8,738 bases of DNA from Candidatus Delongbacteria bacterium (GTDB lineage Bacteria; Delongbacteria; UBA4055): positions 1-8,738 of the forward strand of contig JAFGUL010000048.1 of the NCBI GenBank assembly GCA_016938535.1, written 5' to 3'. The translations under genes and the position numbers were made by a program. Shown here piece after piece: positions 6,833 to 8,738 of the stretch (the first letter of the stretch is position 1; each line of letters opens with the position of its first letter). Under the pieces are notes generated by a model. The model was given only the letters and a program-made list of their open reading frames with translations. It ran no database searches and was not told the origin of the DNA.

Positions 6833-7339
6833 ATGAGAGTTTTAGGGATCGATCCCGGAATAGGATGTACCGGCTACGCAGTTCTTGATAAGGATTCTCA
6901 GGGTGTTATATCCCTGATCGAGCTTGGAGTTATAAGGACATCACCCAAAGAATCAATGGCGGAAAGGCTTTTAACGGTTCATGACGGGATAAGAGAAGTC
7001 ATCGTTTCTCTCAATCCGGATAAATTCGCAATAGAATCTGTTTTCGTCGGCAAGAACATTCAGTCTGCGCTGAAGCTTGGTCACGCAAGGGGAGCCGCTA
7101 TAATAGCTGCCGCGAAATCGGGACTTGAAGTCGCTGAATTTTCACCGAGAGAAGTTAAGCAGAATATCACAGGGAACGGGAACGCATCGAAAGAACAGGT
7201 ACAGTTCATGATCACATCCATACTGAAACTTTCCGAAGTGCCAAAACCCAATGATGCGACAGATGCCGCAGCAATAGCGATCTCGTTTCTGCAAAAATAC
7301 AAGTATAACTCACAAATAAAGGAAATGAGCGGTAAATGA
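6833..7339 (+). CDS. ruvC: Holliday junction resolvase RuvC
   Basis: The 168-residue endonuclease cuts Holliday junctions symmetrically as a dimer after RuvAB branch migration. The four metal-binding acidic residues are all present: D7 in GIDPG, E68 in IESVF, and D141 and D144 in NDATDAAAIA. FVGKNIQSALKLGHARGAA (71-89) and FSPREVKQNITGNGNASKEQV (103-123) match the DNA-contacting core. It starts 3 nt after the yebC stop, with no strong Shine-Dalgarno in the AT-rich junction, which suggests coupling to yebC translation. The stop overlaps the ruvA start as ATGA. Confidence 0.96.
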   Translation: MRVLGIDPGIGCTGYAVLDKDSQGVISLIELGVIRTSPKESMAERLLTVHDGIREVIVSLNPDKFAIESVFVGKNIQSALKLGHARGAAIIAAAKSGLEVAEFSPREVKQNITGNGNASKEQVQFMITSILKLSEVPKPNDATDAAAIAISFLQKYKYNSQIKEMSGK

Positions 7340-7938
7340 TCGAGATCCTTATAGGTAAAATCTTACATAAAGAACCCGGAAAAGCGATATTGAATTGCGG
7401 AGGTGTTGGTTATTCAGTTAATATTTCTTCATACACTTATTCCGCTCTAAAAGAAGTTAATGAGGAGCAGATGCTTCATACGGTATTCAAGGTCAGAGAA
7501 GATGATATGTCTCTTTTCGGCTTTGCCGATAAAAAAGAAAAGGAAATGTTTACCGTTCTAAGTTCCGTTTCAGGTGTAGGATCAAAAACAGCCATGCAGC
7601 TGCTGTCCGATATTAAATATGACAGACTTTTCAATGCGATAGTAACAGCTGATGTAACTCTCATCTCTCAGGCGCACGGGATAGGAAAGAAAACGGCGCA
7701 GAAGATCATTTTTGAACTCAAAGACAAGTTCGGAAAATCTGACGATATGGCCTTTTTAAATGCTCTTAATAAAACTGAAAGCAGTCCGAATTCTGAAGCC
7801 TCTGCAGCTCTTGTCAGGCTTGGATACAAAAACTCTGATGCAAACTCGATCGTTTCAAAAATTGTCCGCGAAAAAGGAAAAGAGACCTCAACTCAGGAAA
7901 TAATCAGGATAGCTCTTCAGGAAAGAATGAAGAAATAA
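7336..7938 (+). CDS. ruvA: Holliday junction branch migration protein RuvA
   Basis: The 200-residue protein is close to the usual family length. RuvA tetramers hold the Holliday junction open and load the RuvB helicase. Domain I is an OB fold (1-64) ending in VREDDMSLFGF, with the acidic pin E55-D56. Domain II has two helix-hairpin-helix motifs, around SSVSGVGSKTA (76-86) and AHGIGKKTAQK (113-123). Domain III (about 150-200, from SEASAALVRLGY) is the RuvB-contacting part. It overlaps ruvC by 4 nt (ATGA), so it is translationally coupled. In many genomes ruvB follows directly, but here the next gene is a copper ATPase, so ruvB must lie elsewhere. Confidence 0.96.
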   Translation: MIEILIGKILHKEPGKAILNCGGVGYSVNISSYTYSALKEVNEEQMLHTVFKVREDDMSLFGFADKKEKEMFTVLSSVSGVGSKTAMQLLSDIKYDRLFNAIVTADVTLISQAHGIGKKTAQKIIFELKDKFGKSDDMAFLNALNKTESSPNSEASAALVRLGYKNSDANSIVSKIVREKGKETSTQEIIRIALQERMKK

Positions 7939-7956
7939 AACAATTATCATGTTTTA
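7936..7956. promoter_or_regulatory. Candidate operator: 7-7-7 inverted repeat upstream of the copper ATPase
   Basis: TAAAACA and TGTTTTA form a perfect inverted repeat around a 7-nt spacer, overlapping the ruvA stop codon and 43 nt before the copA-like start. No T-run follows, so it is not a good terminator. A metal-responsive regulator site is possible from its place. The repeat is AT-rich and could be chance, and it does not match the CopY box TACAnnTGTA. An AT-rich TATTAT (7970-7975) downstream could be a -10 box, without a good -35. Confidence 0.3.
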
Positions 7957-7998
7957 ATATTTCCGGTTTTATTATATTTATAAAAAAAGAGGTTAATT

Positions 7999-8235
7999 AT
8001 GAAAAAACTCAGATTTGACATAAAAGGAATGCACTGTGCAAGCTGTTCGGCTGTTATTGAACTAACTTTTAAAAACTTTAAAGGTGTCAATAGTGTTTCT
8101 GTTAATCTTCTTACGAACAGTGCCGATTTCGAAATAGATGAATCGGCAATTTCTGCCGATGATATAATTACAGTGATCGGAAATTTGGGATATAAAGCAT
8201 CTATTGCGGCGGAAGGCGAAAAAAAAAAGCCTTGA
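7999..8235 (+). CDS. copA: Zero-frame product of copA: single HMA copper-binding domain (CopZ-like, 78 aa)
   Basis: Read without a frameshift, this gene makes a 78-residue protein consisting of one heavy-metal-associated domain (about 1-70). It carries the copper-binding motif GMHCASC (10-16; Cys13 and Cys16) and ends KGVNSVSVNLLTN...NLGYKAS as in CopZ/Atx1 chaperones. AGAGG lies 6 nt before the ATG. The reading ends EKKKP-stop within and just after a ten-A run (8219-8228). Downstream DNA encodes the P1B-ATPase membrane domain in the -1 frame, so this is either a free copper chaperone made beside the transporter, the truncated product of a broken gene, or the result of a sequence error. The size is close to the about 70-residue CopA(Z) of E. 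coli. Confidence 0.75.
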   Translation: MKKLRFDIKGMHCASCSAVIELTFKNFKGVNSVSVNLLTNSADFEIDESAISADDIITVIGNLGYKASIAAEGEKKKP

Positions 8236-8738
8236 TTGATGACAGTTTAAAATTTCGCAAGCTGTTCTTCTTCTCCATAATTTTCGCCCTCCCCGCTTTT
8301 ATTCTCGGCATGTTCTTCATGTCCGATCCCCTTTTTCCACATCCCTATCAGAATTATATACTCTGGTTTCTTGCTACCCCTATCCAGTTCTATGTTGCAA
8401 AAGATATGTATGTCAGTGCCTTCAAAGCCTTAAAGAACAGAACAGCGAACATGGACTCGCTTGTGGTTCTCGGAACGAGTGCGGCATATTTTTACAGCGT
8501 ATTTCTCGTCCTCACCCACGATCATCACAATTATTTCGAAACAGGTGCGGTACTTATAACCGTAGTAATTCTTGGAAGGTACCTTGAGGCAGTGGCAAAA
8601 AGAAAGACAGGTCAGGCTATAGAGAGTCTGATGAAGCTATCCCCCAATTCGGCGACCGTGATAAGAGAGGGTCAGGAAATGATCATCAGCCTTGACGACA
8701 TAGCAGTGGGAGATACGGTTATAGTAAAACCCGGAGAA
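7999..8738 (+). CDS. copA: Copper-exporting P1B-ATPase CopA, joined by putative -1 frameshift (partial, 3' end off window)
   Basis: Best read as join(7999..8229, 8229..8738), giving 247 residues so far: the N-terminal HMA domain, then the membrane part in the -1 frame. The 170 post-shift residues contain a first hydrophobic segment (LFFFSIIFALPAFILGMFF), a second around LWFLATPIQFYV, then the P1B hallmark NMDSLVVLGTSAAYFYS. A fourth segment follows around GAVLITVVILGRYLE. KTGQAIESLMKLSP and GDTVIVKPGE then begin the actuator domain. The CPC metal site, DKTGT phosphorylation site and ATP-binding domain would lie past the edge. Such pumps export Cu(I) from the cytoplasm. No stop occurs in the -1 frame to the window end. 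A separate start for this part at TTG 8232, overlapping the TGA, is an alternative. Confidence 0.75.
8219..8228 (+). repeat. A10 homopolymer at the copA frame junction
   Basis: Ten consecutive A fall exactly where the reading frame changes. One added A, in DNA or RNA, would fuse the HMA and ATPase frames directly. Such runs are prone to replication slippage, RNA polymerase slippage and sequencing or assembly errors. Confidence 0.9.
8223..8229 (+). promoter_or_regulatory. Putative programmed -1 frameshift site A_AAA_AAG in copA
   Basis: The heptamer is exactly in phase with the HMA reading frame (codons AAA AAA AAG) and is the slippery sequence used by E. coli dnaX. A -1 slip continues as GCC TTG ATT GAT GAC into the ATPase, while the zero frame stops after one more codon (CCT TGA). 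A GGAAGG (8211-8216) lies 7 nt upstream of the first slip codon and could act as a Shine-Dalgarno-like stimulator. Only a short CTTG/CAAG pairing (8231-8234 with 8258-8261) is visible downstream, so a strong 3' structure is not evident. Confidence 0.6.

Noticed and set aside
7936..7956. The dyad after ruvA as a rho-independent terminator
   Set aside because: The stem is nearly all A-T and the following sequence lacks a T-run, so it is reported as a possible operator instead.
1..8738. tRNA, rRNA, CRISPR array, insertion sequence or phage attachment site
   Set aside because: I saw no cloverleaf-like sequence, spaced direct repeats, transposase or integrase coding sequence, or terminal inverted repeats; the window is almost fully covered by ordinary genes.

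Overview
The window looks like a chromosomal piece of a Gram-negative bacterium. An LPS-type heptosyltransferase, a Spy/CpxP-like periplasmic protein and an MltC-like murein lytic transglycosylase all imply an outer membrane and periplasm. Coding sequence is moderately AT-rich. The species cannot be named from the sequence; the aminotransferase motif variants and the unusual MltC architecture suggest a lineage outside Enterobacteria, which is only an inference.

Layout, left to right. Positions 1-887 (minus) hold the first 295 residues of an ArgD-type acetylornithine aminotransferase. Divergent from it, 1013-1552 (plus) encodes a secreted, methionine-rich Spy/CpxP-like protein. A bidirectional hairpin at 1572-1600 separates that gene from a convergent minus-strand pair: a GT9 heptosyltransferase (1882-2886) and an overlapping small membrane protein (1599-1889). 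Behind them on the minus strand is a cold-shock protein gene (2967-3176) with its own terminator (2913-2940) and a leader with dyad symmetry.

From 3422 to 7938 a compact plus-strand cluster, probably one operon, encodes six proteins: an MltC-like transglycosylase with a long coiled-coil insert; a thioredoxin-fold protein lacking CXXC with a TPR tail; GreA; a YebC/PmpR-family protein; RuvC; and RuvA. Neighbouring ends are 1-nt overlapped, 39 nt, 22 nt, 3 nt and 4-nt overlapped, with no terminator-like hairpin between them. The ruvB gene does not follow ruvA here.

The most striking locus is at the right edge. A copA-type copper P1B-ATPase gene starts at 7999, but its first frame encodes only one HMA copper-binding domain (78 residues) and stops at 8235. 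The ATPase membrane domain continues in the -1 frame. The switch lies on an in-phase A_AAA_AAG heptamer (8223-8229) inside a run of ten A, six nucleotides before the stop codon. This matches the logic of the known E. coli copA programmed frameshift, which makes both a CopZ-like chaperone and the full transporter from one gene. Alternatives are coupled re-initiation at an overlapping TTG, polymerase slippage or phase variation at the A-run, or a simple sequence error. The ATPase is cut by the window end.
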